Shown: positions 25,915-34,943 of the stretch, piece by piece
Layout of the letters: the number at the start of each line of letters is the position of its first letter
Numbering within the stretch: position 1 is the first letter of the stretch
Source of the DNA: DASWJZ01 sp963720705
GTDB lineage: Bacteria; Pseudomonadota; Alphaproteobacteria; Rhizobiales; Afifellaceae
Direction: 5' to 3'
Assembly: GCA_963720705.1 (NCBI GenBank)
Contig: CAVRGJ010000005.1
Coordinates: forward strand, 1-64,000
DNA: 64,000 nt
Translations under genes and position numbers: made by a program
Notes under the pieces: model-generated
What the model was told of the DNA's origin: nothing
What the model saw: the letters and a program-made list of their open reading frames with translations, nothing else
The model's database searches: none

Positions 25915-26926
25915 GCTGGTCCGCTGTCCGGCTGCTTCCGCGAAGAATGCGGGTCAGGTGCTCGCTCGAAAGCGTTATCGCGATCAGGATGATCGCGCCG
26001 ACGATCATCTTGAAGGCGTAGGGCGAAATCCCGAGAAGGTTGAGCCCGTTCTGCGTCACCGAAACCAGGAAGACGCCGAGGACGCAGCCGAGCACGGTGC
26101 CACGTCCGCCGCCGAGGCGCGCACCGCCCAGCACGACGGCGGCCAGCACGTCGAGCTCCCGCCCGACGAGCGCATTCGGCACGACTTCCTGCGTATAGTG
26201 CACCTGAGCGAGGCCGCCGATCCCGGCCATCATGCCGAGCCAGCAATAGGGGATGAAGTGCATGGCAGCGACGTTGATGCCCAGCCGCCGCGCGCCTTCC
26301 GGATTGTCGCCGAACGCGTAGAGCTGCCGCCCTGTCGTCGTGTGGCGGATCAGGATCCACGTCACGAAGACGCAAATCGCCATGATCAGCACCGGGAGGG
26401 TGAGATCGGCCCATAGCCCGTTGGCCTGTTGAAAGCCGAAGAGCACGGTGCGGTGCGTCCACCATTCGGGAAGCAGGTAGATGGAGACACCGCGCGTGAT
26501 GAACATCAACATGCCGAAGAAGATGTTGAAGGTCGCGATCGTTACGACGATCGAGATGATTCCGAACGAATAGATGAGGCCGGCGTTGATGGCTCCGAGG
26601 CCGATGCCGACCGCGGAGGCGAGCAGTATTCCGCTCACCCAGCCGCCGCCGCCGGCCGCTATCAAAATGGTTGCCGCGACGTACTGGACCACCGAGGCGG
26701 CAACCGCAAAAGAGATATCGATGCCCCCCGATATCAGCACAACCAGGAGGCCGACGGCGAAAATCACGTTCACCGAACTCGTGTTCAGGAGATTGAACAG
26801 ATTGGCGAAGGTCAGATACTGCGGCGTCGCCATCGAGAGCGCCGCCGAGAGCAGGAGCAGGAGCCCGACCAGCCAGGACTCGGTTGGATGCGCGCGAAGC
26901 AGCCGGAAGAAAACCGGGCTACGCAT
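25907..26926 (-). CDS. Sugar ABC permease, RbsC type (first of two)
   Basis: A 339-residue polytopic membrane protein. Family features include LVVLISGGIDISFAVAASVVQ and AAVVLGGARLGGGRGTVLG. The ATG at 26926 overlaps the stop of the ATPase gene by eight bases, and its own stop overlaps the second permease start. Two distinct permeases with one double ATPase is the arrangement of autoinducer-2/rhizobial CUT2 systems. Confidence 0.9.
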   Translation of the reverse strand: MRSPVFFRLLRAHPTESWLVGLLLLLSAALSMATPQYLTFANLFNLLNTSSVNVIFAVGLLVVLISGGIDISFAVAASVVQYVAATILIAAGGGGWVSGILLASAVGIGLGAINAGLIYSFGIISIVVTIATFNIFFGMLMFITRGVSIYLLPEWWTHRTVLFGFQQANGLWADLTLPVLIMAICVFVTWILIRHTTTGRQLYAFGDNPEGARRLGINVAAMHFIPYCWLGMMAGIGGLAQVHYTQEVVPNALVGRELDVLAAVVLGGARLGGGRGTVLGCVLGVFLVSVTQNGLNLLGISPYAFKMIVGAIILIAITLSSEHLTRILRGSSRTADQHG

Positions 26927-28439
26927 AGACGGCTCTTTCCACGTCGCTGAGGCTCATTTGCCTCGGGTCGTATTCACCGACGATGCGCCCCTCGGCCATA
27001 TGCAGAATGCGGTCCGAATTGAAATACACCTCGGGCACCTCGTCGGAAATGAGCAGGATGCCGAGCCCTTCGTCGGCGAGCCGCTGCACGATCTCGAAGA
27101 TGCCGGCGCGGGCGCCGACGTCGACGCCGACGGTCGGACAGTCGAGGATCAAAAGCTTCGGTTTGGTGGCCAGCCATTTTGCGATCGCGACGCGCTGCTG
27201 GTTGCCGCCCGAAAGGGTCGCGATCGAGTCCTCCGGAAGGCCGATCTTGATCGCCAGGTTGTCGATCCAGCGGGCAACCAGGGCCTGCTTCTTGCGGCTC
27301 GATATCAGGCCGGCCTCGAGTATCCTGTCGAGCACGGTCACGACAAGGTTGTCGGCCACCGATTGCTGCTGAATAAGGCCGAGCGACAACCGGTCCTCCG
27401 AAAGGTAGCCGATGCCGGCGCGGACGGCGTCGCGGTTAGAGTGAAGATCGACGGGCGTGCCGTCGATGGCGATCGTGCCCCTTTCGGGCCGGTGCATTCC
27501 GAAAATCGAGAGCGCAAGCTCGGTACGGCCGGCGCCCAATAGACCCGTCAGCCCGAGCGTCTCTCCTTTGTGGATGGTGAAGGAAATATCGCGGTACTCG
27601 CCCGCGCGGCTGAGCTCGGAGACGCTGAGCACGGGTTTTTCGTGACGCCGGTCGGTTGCCGTCACCGCCTGGCTCAGCAGCTTGCCCGTCATCAGCTCCG
27701 TCAGCCGCGCCTGCGTCATCTCGTGTGTGGGAAACACGCCGACGAAGCGCCCGTCGCGCAGCACCGTCACGCGCGTCGATATCTCCAATACCTCGCCGAG
27801 GCGATGGCTTACGAAGACGACGGCGATGCCGGCTTTGGAAAGCGTGCGGACGATGTCGAGAAGGCGGGTCGTCTCGTGTCGCGCGAGCGACGAGGTCGGC
27901 TCGTCCATGAATATCACTCTGGCATCGCGCACGAGCGCGCGAGCGATCGCCACGATCTGCCGCTGCGCAACGCCGAAGCGCCCGAGCCGCGCATCGACAT
28001 CGAGATGCGTGCCGAGCCGTTCCAGGACCGCGGAGGCGGTGCGACGGATGGCGGCGTGGTCGACAGGTCTCGGTACGGCGCCAAGCACCGCTTCGATGGC
28101 GATGTTCTCCGCGACGGTCATCTCGTTGAACAGGGAAAGGTCCTGCCAGATGACTTGAAAGCCCGCGGCGCGCGCCAGTGCGGGGGTCATCGCTTCGACC
28201 GTCTTGCCGGCGACCGTCAGCTCGCTCCCCGGGCCAGGCCGATAGACGCCGGTGACGACTTTGATCAGCGTGCTCTTGCCGGAGCCGTTTTCGCCGGCGA
28301 TGCACTGAACCTCGCCCGGCAGAACCTCGAAGCTTACCTCCTGCAGAGCCTTCACGCCGCCGAAAGTAACGCTCACATTGCGCAGCGACAGGATCGGCTC
28401 AGTCGCCACCGGCGCGGCATCGGCAATCGCGTTCGTCAA
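26919..28439 (-). CDS. Sugar ABC ATPase with two nucleotide-binding domains, RbsA/XylG type
   Basis: A 506-residue double ATPase. The N-terminal domain has Walker A GENGSGKST, Walker B VIFMDEPTSSL and the switch histidine in VSHRL. The C-terminal domain has a degenerate Walker A (GLLGAGRTEL), signature TLSGGNQQR and Walker B LLILDCPTVGVD. The degenerate second Walker A is normal for this class, but cysteine in DCPT in place of DEPT means that the second site also lacks its catalytic glutamate. The TTG start at 28439 is preceded by GGCGGAAG. Confidence 0.9.
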   Translation of the reverse strand: MTNAIADAAPVATEPILSLRNVSVTFGGVKALQEVSFEVLPGEVQCIAGENGSGKSTLIKVVTGVYRPGPGSELTVAGKTVEAMTPALARAAGFQVIWQDLSLFNEMTVAENIAIEAVLGAVPRPVDHAAIRRTASAVLERLGTHLDVDARLGRFGVAQRQIVAIARALVRDARVIFMDEPTSSLARHETTRLLDIVRTLSKAGIAVVFVSHRLGEVLEISTRVTVLRDGRFVGVFPTHEMTQARLTELMTGKLLSQAVTATDRRHEKPVLSVSELSRAGEYRDISFTIHKGETLGLTGLLGAGRTELALSIFGMHRPERGTIAIDGTPVDLHSNRDAVRAGIGYLSEDRLSLGLIQQQSVADNLVVTVLDRILEAGLISSRKKQALVARWIDNLAIKIGLPEDSIATLSGGNQQRVAIAKWLATKPKLLILDCPTVGVDVGARAGIFEIVQRLADEGLGILLISDEVPEVYFNSDRILHMAEGRIVGEYDPRQMSLSDVERAVYA

Positions 28440-28473
28440 GAGCTTCCGCCAAGAAGTAACCGTCGGAAAATAG

Positions 28474-28503
28474 GCGCTGGGCCGCCCGCAGGCGGCTCAG
28501 CGC
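28474..28503 (-). terminator. GC-rich hairpin after the binding-protein gene
   Basis: A 13-bp stem with one mismatch (GCGCTGGGCCGCC against GGCGGCTCAGCGC) has a 4-base loop. It lies between the binding-protein stop at 28524 and the ATPase start at 28439. It has no U-run and is placed like the other post-binding-protein hairpins in this window. Confidence 0.6.
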
Positions 28504-28523
28504 ACCGCTGGCAATTTCTCCGC

Positions 28524-29516
28524 CTAGAGGCCCATCGCCGCAAGCCCATCGACGGTGTCGACGGTGATCGGCTGCAACGCATCGACGATGATGTTGCCTT
28601 CGTTGAAGTCGGGATGCACGACGCCGAGACCTTCGATCGTCATGCCGTCCTTGACCTCGCCGCCGCTCGCCAGGAGATCGCCGATGCGGACGAAGACCCG
28701 TCCCGCTTCCATGGGATTCCACATGAAGCCGCCGTCTATGCAGCCGGACTTCAGCAGCGCCGAGCCCTGCCCCGGCGAGAAGGAGCCGACGAGCGGAACC
28801 TTGTCGCAGAGATGTTGCTCATCGAGAGCGCGGCCAGCGCCGATCGGACCCTGGCTGCCGAAGGTCAGGAAGCCGCCGATATCGGGGTTCGCGGCAATTA
28901 CGTCGAGCGCCGTCTTGCGGCTGTCGTCGACGCTCTCGGCCACGCCGTAGCGGTCGCCGAGCAGGTGCATGTCAGGATATTTGTCCTTCAGGTATTTGAT
29001 GGCGAAATCCGCCCAGAGATTATGAAGCGGCACCGTCAGCGAGCCGACATAGACGACATATGTTCCCTTGCCGCCCATCAATTTGGCGAGCATCTCGGCA
29101 TGCGCCTCGCCGTAGCCCTGCGCCGAGACCATCTCGAAATCCCAGTCGGCGTTCTTCTGATCGGGCAATTCGTGGGTGACGACCTTGATCCCCGCATCGC
29201 GCGCCTTCTGCAGCACCGGCTCGATCACCGCTGCGTCGTTGGGCACGACGCCGATCACATTGACGCCCTGGGCGATGAGATCTTCGATGGCGCGCACCTG
29301 AAGCGCCGGATCGGCGCTGGTCGGGCCGATCATGAAGGCGTCGTCGCCCATCTTCGCGCCTTCTTCCTTGATGCCCTGCTCCATGGCGTTGAACCAGGGG
29401 ATGCCGCCGATCTTGACGACGACGCCGATCTTGGCGTCCTTGGCGGCCGCCCCGCCCATGGCCGCTAACGAAAGGGCCGCTCCAATCGCGGCGACCCACA
29501 CTGTGTGTTTCAGCAT
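28524..29516 (-). CDS. Periplasmic sugar-binding protein, RbsB type
   Basis: A 330-residue binding protein whose start at 29516 is supported by GGGAGGAG upstream and by a Sec signal peptide (LKHTVWVAAIGAALSLAAMGGAAA). The mature sequence is RbsB/LsrB-like: GVVVKIGGIPWFNAMEQGIKEEGAKMG, AIEDLIAQGVNVIGVVPNDAAVIEPVL and FGSQGPIGAGRAL. It is the first gene of the importer-epimerase operon and so its expression should lead. The ligand is probably a ketose or related sugar, given the terminal epimerase gene. Confidence 0.9.
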   Translation of the reverse strand: MLKHTVWVAAIGAALSLAAMGGAAAKDAKIGVVVKIGGIPWFNAMEQGIKEEGAKMGDDAFMIGPTSADPALQVRAIEDLIAQGVNVIGVVPNDAAVIEPVLQKARDAGIKVVTHELPDQKNADWDFEMVSAQGYGEAHAEMLAKLMGGKGTYVVYVGSLTVPLHNLWADFAIKYLKDKYPDMHLLGDRYGVAESVDDSRKTALDVIAANPDIGGFLTFGSQGPIGAGRALDEQHLCDKVPLVGSFSPGQGSALLKSGCIDGGFMWNPMEAGRVFVRIGDLLASGGEVKDGMTIEGLGVVHPDFNEGNIIVDALQPITVDTVDGLAAMGL

Positions 29517-29865
29517 TGCTATCTCCTCCCTATTGCAGGCTTGATGCCTTCCGATTGTTTTTCGACAGCTGCTTGGAAGATTGTAGTCGCTTCGTCGAGC
29601 AACTGACCGGCGCTGCCTCGAAGGCGCTCGGCTATTACTCTTTCCGCCTCCCCTTCTACGACGCTCTTGAGTGAGCGGCGGCTCCTTAAACTCGGTAAGT
29701 TCGAGAAGTATTCGAACTCTATTTCTTCTTGGATTCGGAGCTTGGCCCAATAGAGACCAACAGGGTTCCCTGGTCAAGCTGCTAAATAGATTTAGCAGAG
29801 GCCCCGCGGATCACCTGCGTTGGCATCCGGAACGCGTGCGGTCTGGCGTGAAAACGAGCGGGACG
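29517..29865. promoter_or_regulatory. Intergenic promoter region with two palindromes, likely LacI-family operators
   Basis: A 20-base palindrome at 29779-29798 has perfect 9-base arms CTGCTAAAT and ATTTAGCAG. A second palindrome at 29699-29717 has arms GTTCGA and TCGAAC. The first is not followed by a U-run in the direction of the lacI-type gene, so it is a better operator than terminator. No gene is seen in these 349 bases. Confidence 0.6.
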
Positions 29866-30957
29866 TCAGGAGACGGCGACCGGCTCGCGGCTGGAGCGGA
29901 CGGCATCTCCGTCGCCGCTCCAATCTTCCACCGTGCCGTCAAGCTCGCCCATCTTTCCGAACTTGGTGGGTACCACTACCAGAGGACAGAAGTCGACATT
30001 GTAGCCGTCGAGCAGCGCGAAGCCCTCGCTCATCATTTCTTCGACGTTCTGGCGCACCATTGTCACGTCGAAGGGGAGGTGGGCCCCGAAAGGGTCCCAG
30101 TCGAAGCTGCCGACCACAACCGATTGAAGCTCGCTTGCGGGAAGCGTCGACGTAAAGCGCAACGCTCCTTCCAGCGCCGTCACACCATTGACGAAGAGTC
30201 CCGACGGGAGGCGCCCAAGCTCAGCGTGGCGGTTCGCAAGCGACCGCGCCGCATTGCTTGGCGGGTAGCCGCAACAGTCGACGGCGTGCCTTCCGAGCTT
30301 GATCCCATGCTCGGCCACCGCATCCTCGAAACCGAGCAACCGGTTGTGCGTGGCATCGTCCTTGGTCGTGCCGCCGAAGAAGAAAATGTCGGAAGTGTCG
30401 GCGCCCCGGGCAAGCAGCTTTTCGATTACCACCCTGGTCAAGTCTCTGGCGCCGCCGCGATTATCGGAGACGACGGAGGGCGCCCGCAATCCCGGAAGAT
30501 CGATATTGACGCACCTGACCCCGGCGGCTCGACACATGTCGTTCAGCGGATCCGGATTGTACACTCCTGAGAAGAAAAGGAACTCGACCTGCTGGGCAAG
30601 TAGAGTCCCGGTCACGCTCAGCTCGTTTTCCGGATTGCGGTGCGTGCTCACCACGATCGGACAGAGCCCGCGGCTGCGCGCGTTCGCCTCGAACGCCTCG
30701 GCCAAGCCCGCAAAAAAGCGATTGCGATAGTGCGGCAGGATCATGCCTGCGAGACCGGATTGCGACAACCGCAATCCGCGCGCCTTCAAGTTGACTGCAT
30801 AACCCAGGTTCTCGGCGCAATTCAGGATCCTAGCCGCCGTTTCCGGCTTGATGCGATATCTCTGCCAGGAATCGTTGAGCACGAGGCTGACCGTTGTCGG
30901 CGACGCTTCGGCGGCTACCGCGATGTCGTAGATCGTGGACTTTCTACGTCGAGACAA
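29866..30957 (-). CDS. LacI-family transcriptional regulator
   Basis: A 363-residue repressor. The N-terminal LacI helix-turn-helix is IYDIAVAAEASPTTVSLVLN (residues 9-28), with a hinge around residue 50-60. The C-terminal 290 residues form the periplasmic-binding-protein-like effector domain (IVVSTHRNPENELSV, GVRCVNIDLPG, DIFFFGG). It is directly upstream of, and co-oriented with, the importer-epimerase operon, and the promoter between them holds a 20-base palindrome. It probably senses the transported sugar. Confidence 0.9.
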   Translation of the reverse strand: MSRRRKSTIYDIAVAAEASPTTVSLVLNDSWQRYRIKPETAARILNCAENLGYAVNLKARGLRLSQSGLAGMILPHYRNRFFAGLAEAFEANARSRGLCPIVVSTHRNPENELSVTGTLLAQQVEFLFFSGVYNPDPLNDMCRAAGVRCVNIDLPGLRAPSVVSDNRGGARDLTRVVIEKLLARGADTSDIFFFGGTTKDDATHNRLLGFEDAVAEHGIKLGRHAVDCCGYPPSNAARSLANRHAELGRLPSGLFVNGVTALEGALRFTSTLPASELQSVVVGSFDWDPFGAHLPFDVTMVRQNVEEMMSEGFALLDGYNVDFCPLVVVPTKFGKMGELDGTVEDWSGDGDAVRSSREPVAVS

Positions 30958-31609
30958 GCGCCCTCCTCAGCCATTAGTTGACCGATGCACCTGGAACCCC
31001 CGATGCACCTCGCTGCATCTTCAGGCACCCAACGTGCGTGCGGCCTTCTTCGGCGGGCATGCACGCCGCTGGTCGTAATCCATGGTCGGGCGGCGGTCCA
31101 TGATCAGTTTCCCCCGGAGCATGCGGCTCATCGCAGTTCACCGAGAGGCTGCCGACCGCAATGGCTGGCCGAGGCGGTTCATCCATGAGCAGCATAACAC
31201 GTTGAAAATACGCTCAAAACTCCGTTGTTTCTCCACCGCGAACGGAGTGACGTTTGATCGGAACATGACTTGGCGCGGCTCGCTCCCCGCAACGCGAGGG
31301 GCGCGGGGGGTCGATGGCGGCGGGAGATAACTGCGCCGGTGCCGGACATCCCACTCCCGTGCTCGTCCATTGCTGCTGGCAAGCTTGGAATTGCACGCGC
31401 ATGTCGTCGCGCTTTGCTCCACAGCGCGATGGACGTCGAGTTCGCAAGACGAGGAACCGCGAGGCATCGATTGACCCTGCCAACAGGAGGATGGACTGAA
31501 CGCCACGCGCGTGCGTGCGCGTAGTGGTGTCGAAAATTATTGTGTAAAGTCGTTGGCCCAAAAGGCTTCGGGCATTCGCACCCTGGGGCACCGGCTCTGG
31601 AGGGCACTC
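30958..31609. other. 652-base intergenic stretch without a supported gene
   Basis: Short open frames exist on both strands, but none has a recognisable domain. An inverted repeat ACTCCGTT (31219-31226) / AACGGAGT (31241-31248) with a 14-base loop is the only clear structure. The interval should hold the promoters of the lacI-type gene and the TPR-protein gene. Confidence 0.5.
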
Positions 31610-32458
31610 ATGTTTCGCGTGGCTTGCATCCACATGTCCATCGTCTCCGCCGTCAGTCTCCTTGCTATCCCGTGCGTCTTGGTTGCCTCCGCGCTTCCGA
31701 TCCATGCCGAGACAAACGATCAAGCTCTTTGCGCGAGCGACGACACTACCGACGATCAGCGCATAGCTGCGTGCACGACGATTATTGGATCGGGCAGTCT
31801 TAATCCGAAGGAATTGGCCGAAGCATACCGTGACCGGGCGAGCGCACTTCAAGGGAAGGAAGATTTCGACCGGGCCCTCGCCGACGCCAACCAGGCAGTG
31901 GCTCTTGATCCCGGTTCGGCAAAGGCATTTTTCCGTCGCGGCGACATTTACAAGGCGACGGATCATGTCGACTCGGCTCTTCAGGATTTCAACACGGCGA
32001 TACAGCTTGACCCGAACGTGCCGGTCTATTTCATAGATCGAAGCAATGTTTATCTCGACAAGCGCGACTACGCCAATGCTCTCTCGGACATCGCCGAAGC
32101 GCTGCGGCTGGATCCGTCTGACGCCGGCGAAGCGATCCTCAACCGCTGCAACATCCTCGCACATAAGGGGGACTTCGATGCGGCCCTGGCTGACTGCCAG
32201 AAGGGTCTGCAGCAACACCCGGATGATCCCTACGCCGTTGGGGGCCTGGGCTTCGTCTATTACAAGATGGGCAAGTATGACGAGGCTATTGCCAGTTATA
32301 CTTCTGCGCTTGGTTTTTCGGATCTTGATTCCTACGACAAAGCTTATCTGCTATACGGCCGCGGGTTGGCCAAGCTGAAAAAGGACGACAAGAGCGGTGA
32401 GGCCGATTTGGCCGAAGCCAAGGGTCTCTCCAAGACCGTCTATCGCGAGTTCGAATAG
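31610..32458 (+). CDS. Exported tetratricopeptide-repeat protein
   Basis: A 282-residue protein starting at an ATG that follows GGAGG. Residues 5-30 are a hydrophobic signal sequence (SIVSAVSLLAIPCVLVASALPIHA). Six or so TPR units follow, with the consensus visible in AYRDRASALQGKEDFDRALADANQAVALDP, AFFRRGDIYKATDHVDSALQDFNTAIQLDP and GGLGFVYYKMGKYDEAIASY. Two cysteines near the mature N-terminus (LCAS, ACTT) are a feature of some periplasmic TPR proteins. Probably a periplasmic scaffold; partners are unknown and no operon is evident. Confidence 0.85.
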   Translation: MFRVACIHMSIVSAVSLLAIPCVLVASALPIHAETNDQALCASDDTTDDQRIAACTTIIGSGSLNPKELAEAYRDRASALQGKEDFDRALADANQAVALDPGSAKAFFRRGDIYKATDHVDSALQDFNTAIQLDPNVPVYFIDRSNVYLDKRDYANALSDIAEALRLDPSDAGEAILNRCNILAHKGDFDAALADCQKGLQQHPDDPYAVGGLGFVYYKMGKYDEAIASYTSALGFSDLDSYDKAYLLYGRGLAKLKKDDKSGEADLAEAKGLSKTVYREFE

Positions 32459-32598
32459 ATCGGCGCCGTACGCCCGTTACTGCGCAGGCGCGGTGCACTC
32501 GGCGGGTTCCTTCGCGGTTCCAGAAGACCACCCGTACCCTTTCACGAGCGGTCGATGAGAGAGAGACATCGGCCCTTGGTTAGACGCGCTCGCGCCAT

Positions 32599-33081
32599 TC
32601 ATTTTACCGACCTAGCCCAACGATGCGTTTCGCGATGTTTCCCTAGGCCAACAGTATCGAACTCATCCATTCCTTTCTCTGCGACAACCCCGATCATTCT
32701 AAGAGCTTGGCTGATGGGTGAGTTAGGCCATCCTTGGTTATAGCCTTGCGCGGTCGGTGAAAATCGCAGGCTGCCTTTCTCCCAGACGAACGCATTTTGC
32801 CCGCCCCGCCCGCCGAAATAAAAAGTGACGATGTAGGCAACAGGAGAGTCGTGGGAGAGTTCAATGGCGAGGGCATGCAATCCGTCTGAAAGGCCCCGCA
32901 TTGGCTTGGTGAGTGCCACCTTCGATTCCGACGGATAAGCAACGAGCTCTTTTTCGAGAGCATCGGTAATTGGCAATAGTGAAAATCCCTGCACCAGGGG
33001 GCATACAATTGCGCTTTCGAACCGACGGGCGCTCACCGCCAACTCGTTACTCTTGGCGATTAGCGCTCTTACCTCGTGCAT
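32599..33081 (-). CDS. Hypothetical protein
   Basis: A 160-residue product, not recognised. The ATG at 33081 is preferred to a TTG at 33132. The sequence is mixed alpha/beta without signal peptide or membrane segment. Glycine- and aromatic-rich pieces (TFYFGGRGGQNAFVWEKGS) suggest a beta-sheet core. It lies between the TPR protein gene and two genes for exported proteins. Its base composition is lower in GC than its neighbours, which may point to recent transfer. Confidence 0.5.
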   Translation of the reverse strand: MHEVRALIAKSNELAVSARRFESAIVCPLVQGFSLLPITDALEKELVAYPSESKVALTKPMRGLSDGLHALAIELSHDSPVAYIVTFYFGGRGGQNAFVWEKGSLRFSPTAQGYNQGWPNSPISQALRMIGVVAEKGMDEFDTVGLGKHRETHRWARSVK

Positions 33082-33266
33082 GGAATTCCCCAGGAGCGCT
33101 CCGGCCGCCCGATTAGCAGAGATAAGCGCCAAGCCTTAGCGATGGCTTTTATCGAATGGCAAAAGACCGAGCGCTTCTCGCAGTCCGCTTGTGGGGCGCG
33201 ATACAAATCACTCGCTCGAATGCGTTCTTGTGGCGCCGATACGACGGGCCTGTCGTTTGCCCGCGA

Positions 33267-33842
33267 TCAGTCTCCGGCCGGGACGCACTTGAAGACGACC
33301 TTGGTCGCGGGCCACCCGTAGGCGATGTCGATCATGAATTTCCTTTGCGCGTCGGGCGGCCCACTGATGCTCCAGGACTGATTATTGAACTCCACGTTGA
33401 CGCCGTACTTCTTCGCAGCGCTCATCACGGTATCTTTCTCCGCCTCGACGGAATCGTCGAGAATTGCCGCCGATGAATTGGTGACGTCCGCGATATAAAG
33501 ATTTTCTCCCCCGCCGCCGGTCGCTTCTACCAAAATGTATCGGTCTCCCTTCACCTGATAGAAAACGAAGGGCTGCACGGAAACGTCCGCATCGCCTATC
33601 AAGACGTACTGATCGACCGTGCCGTAGCTGAGTTCGGCAAATTGCTTCCGTTCAGCCTTCGCCGCGTCGTCACCCGATGGGTCGGTGCAAGACAACGTGC
33701 CCGTCTTCAGGTGCGGCGTATCGCCGGCATCGAGCGAGAACGGCCTGTCCGGTGTTCCGAAGCACCCACCCAAGAACAGGCAAAGCGATCCTGCCGCAAA
33801 GGCGGATGAAACCTTCGATGCTCTTGAGAAAGCTGCCTTCAT
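33267..33842 (-). CDS. Putative lipoprotein of unknown function
   Basis: A 191-residue protein with a lipoprotein signal: a hydrophobic run followed by the lipobox LGGC near residue 27 (start ATG 33842). The mature chain contains FVFYQVKGDRYILVEATGGGGENLYIADV and a second Cys near the C-terminus that may pair with the one in LSCTDPSG. No known family was recognised. It follows the gene for another exported protein in the same direction, 39 bases away, so cotranscription is likely. Confidence 0.65.
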   Translation of the reverse strand: MKAAFSRASKVSSAFAAGSLCLFLGGCFGTPDRPFSLDAGDTPHLKTGTLSCTDPSGDDAAKAERKQFAELSYGTVDQYVLIGDADVSVQPFVFYQVKGDRYILVEATGGGGENLYIADVTNSSAAILDDSVEAEKDTVMSAAKKYGVNVEFNNQSWSISGPPDAQRKFMIDIAYGWPATKVVFKCVPAGD

Positions 33843-33881
33843 TAAGCCTCTGCCCTGCGCCACCGCAGGGCGGCTCGGCCG

Positions 33882-34784
33882 TCAGATCTGGTTCAGCGCG
33901 AGCTGGGTGACCTCGGTCCTTGCTCCACCCGGCTGAAACTCGTCGGTCACGCTGATCGCAAGCTGGCGGTTGCCCGAGTTGCGGATCGTCATCGTCGCCT
34001 TAGTGTCGCCGTTCACCGGCTTCGGCCATCTGATGGTGAGCACCACCGCATCGCCGTGCCTTGTGCCGGAAAGCTGCGCCGGGCCGACAGAGGCGCCGAC
34101 ATAGGTTCCGGAATAACGGCCCGACGCCGGATCGTAGCGGATGTCGGCGCTGATCTCTCTCGAGAACATGCCGATGCCGCAGCGACCGTAAATCGCTATG
34201 CGATTCTCGGACGGCTGGCCGGTCATCGTGCACTGGACCTGGTTGGGACTTGCGTTGGCGCTGCGCCGAACCTCTCCGGAACCGGAGAACGAGCCCGCGA
34301 ACCTGCCGAAGAATTCCGCCTCGGAGGTCGAAGCCGGAGGCGCAATGCTTCCGGTGATGATCGCATTGTCGGACTGCGGCCGCGGTCGCGGCAGCCGTGC
34401 CAGCTCCGCGCCAGGTTCAAACCGCGTGCTGCCGACGAGACCGGCGGCCTGAGACTCAAGCGCGGCCATTTGCGGAGCAAGCTCTTCCGGGCCGCTCTCG
34501 GCATAGGGCAACGGCGCCGGGCCGCCGTCGCGTCCGACAGACCGGCGCAGCAATGCCATGCGCTTCAACTGGAACGCCAGATCAGACGAGTCTCCGGGCA
34601 TCAGCGCGAAGGCCGCTTCGATCCGGCTCTTGATATCGGCAGAACCGTCGGCCCGCGCGGATGGACAAGCGAACAACATCGCCACCATCATCGCTGCTGC
34701 CACGGCAGTACGGCTGGAAGGAATCAGGATACGGGGGTGCAGCTGCTCTTGTTCTGAGTTGGCTTTTTGCTTTGCCGCCTGCAT
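33882..34784 (-). CDS. Conserved exported protein of unknown function
   Basis: A 300-residue protein with an N-terminal charged stretch and a hydrophobic signal (AAAMMVAMLFACPSARA). After a low-complexity linker rich in proline, the last 130 residues form a probable beta-barrel domain (FFGRFAGSFSGSGEVRRS, QCTMTGQP, GRYSGTYVGASVG). Similar proteins are found in rhizobia, but no function is known to me. The ATG at 34784 is used; another ATG lies five codons upstream. Confidence 0.65.
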   Translation of the reverse strand: MQAAKQKANSEQEQLHPRILIPSSRTAVAAAMMVAMLFACPSARADGSADIKSRIEAAFALMPGDSSDLAFQLKRMALLRRSVGRDGGPAPLPYAESGPEELAPQMAALESQAAGLVGSTRFEPGAELARLPRPRPQSDNAIITGSIAPPASTSEAEFFGRFAGSFSGSGEVRRSANASPNQVQCTMTGQPSENRIAIYGRCGIGMFSREISADIRYDPASGRYSGTYVGASVGPAQLSGTRHGDAVVLTIRWPKPVNGDTKATMTIRNSGNRQLAISVTDEFQPGGARTEVTQLALNQI

Positions 34785-34943
34785 GGCCCGCTGTCTCACT
34801 CGTACGGCTTACGCATAGTTCTAGAATAGTTAAAATACGGCAGATGTATGAATGGGAGCTAAAAGCCGCGACTTGTCGGCGGTTCCGAGACGCGTTTCGA
34901 ACGCGCTTCAAGGACCGTGATTGGTGTGCACTCTTATGAAGCG

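Noticed and set aside
29779..29798. Palindrome as terminator of the LacI gene
   Set aside because: No U-run follows in the direction of transcription; an operator fits better.
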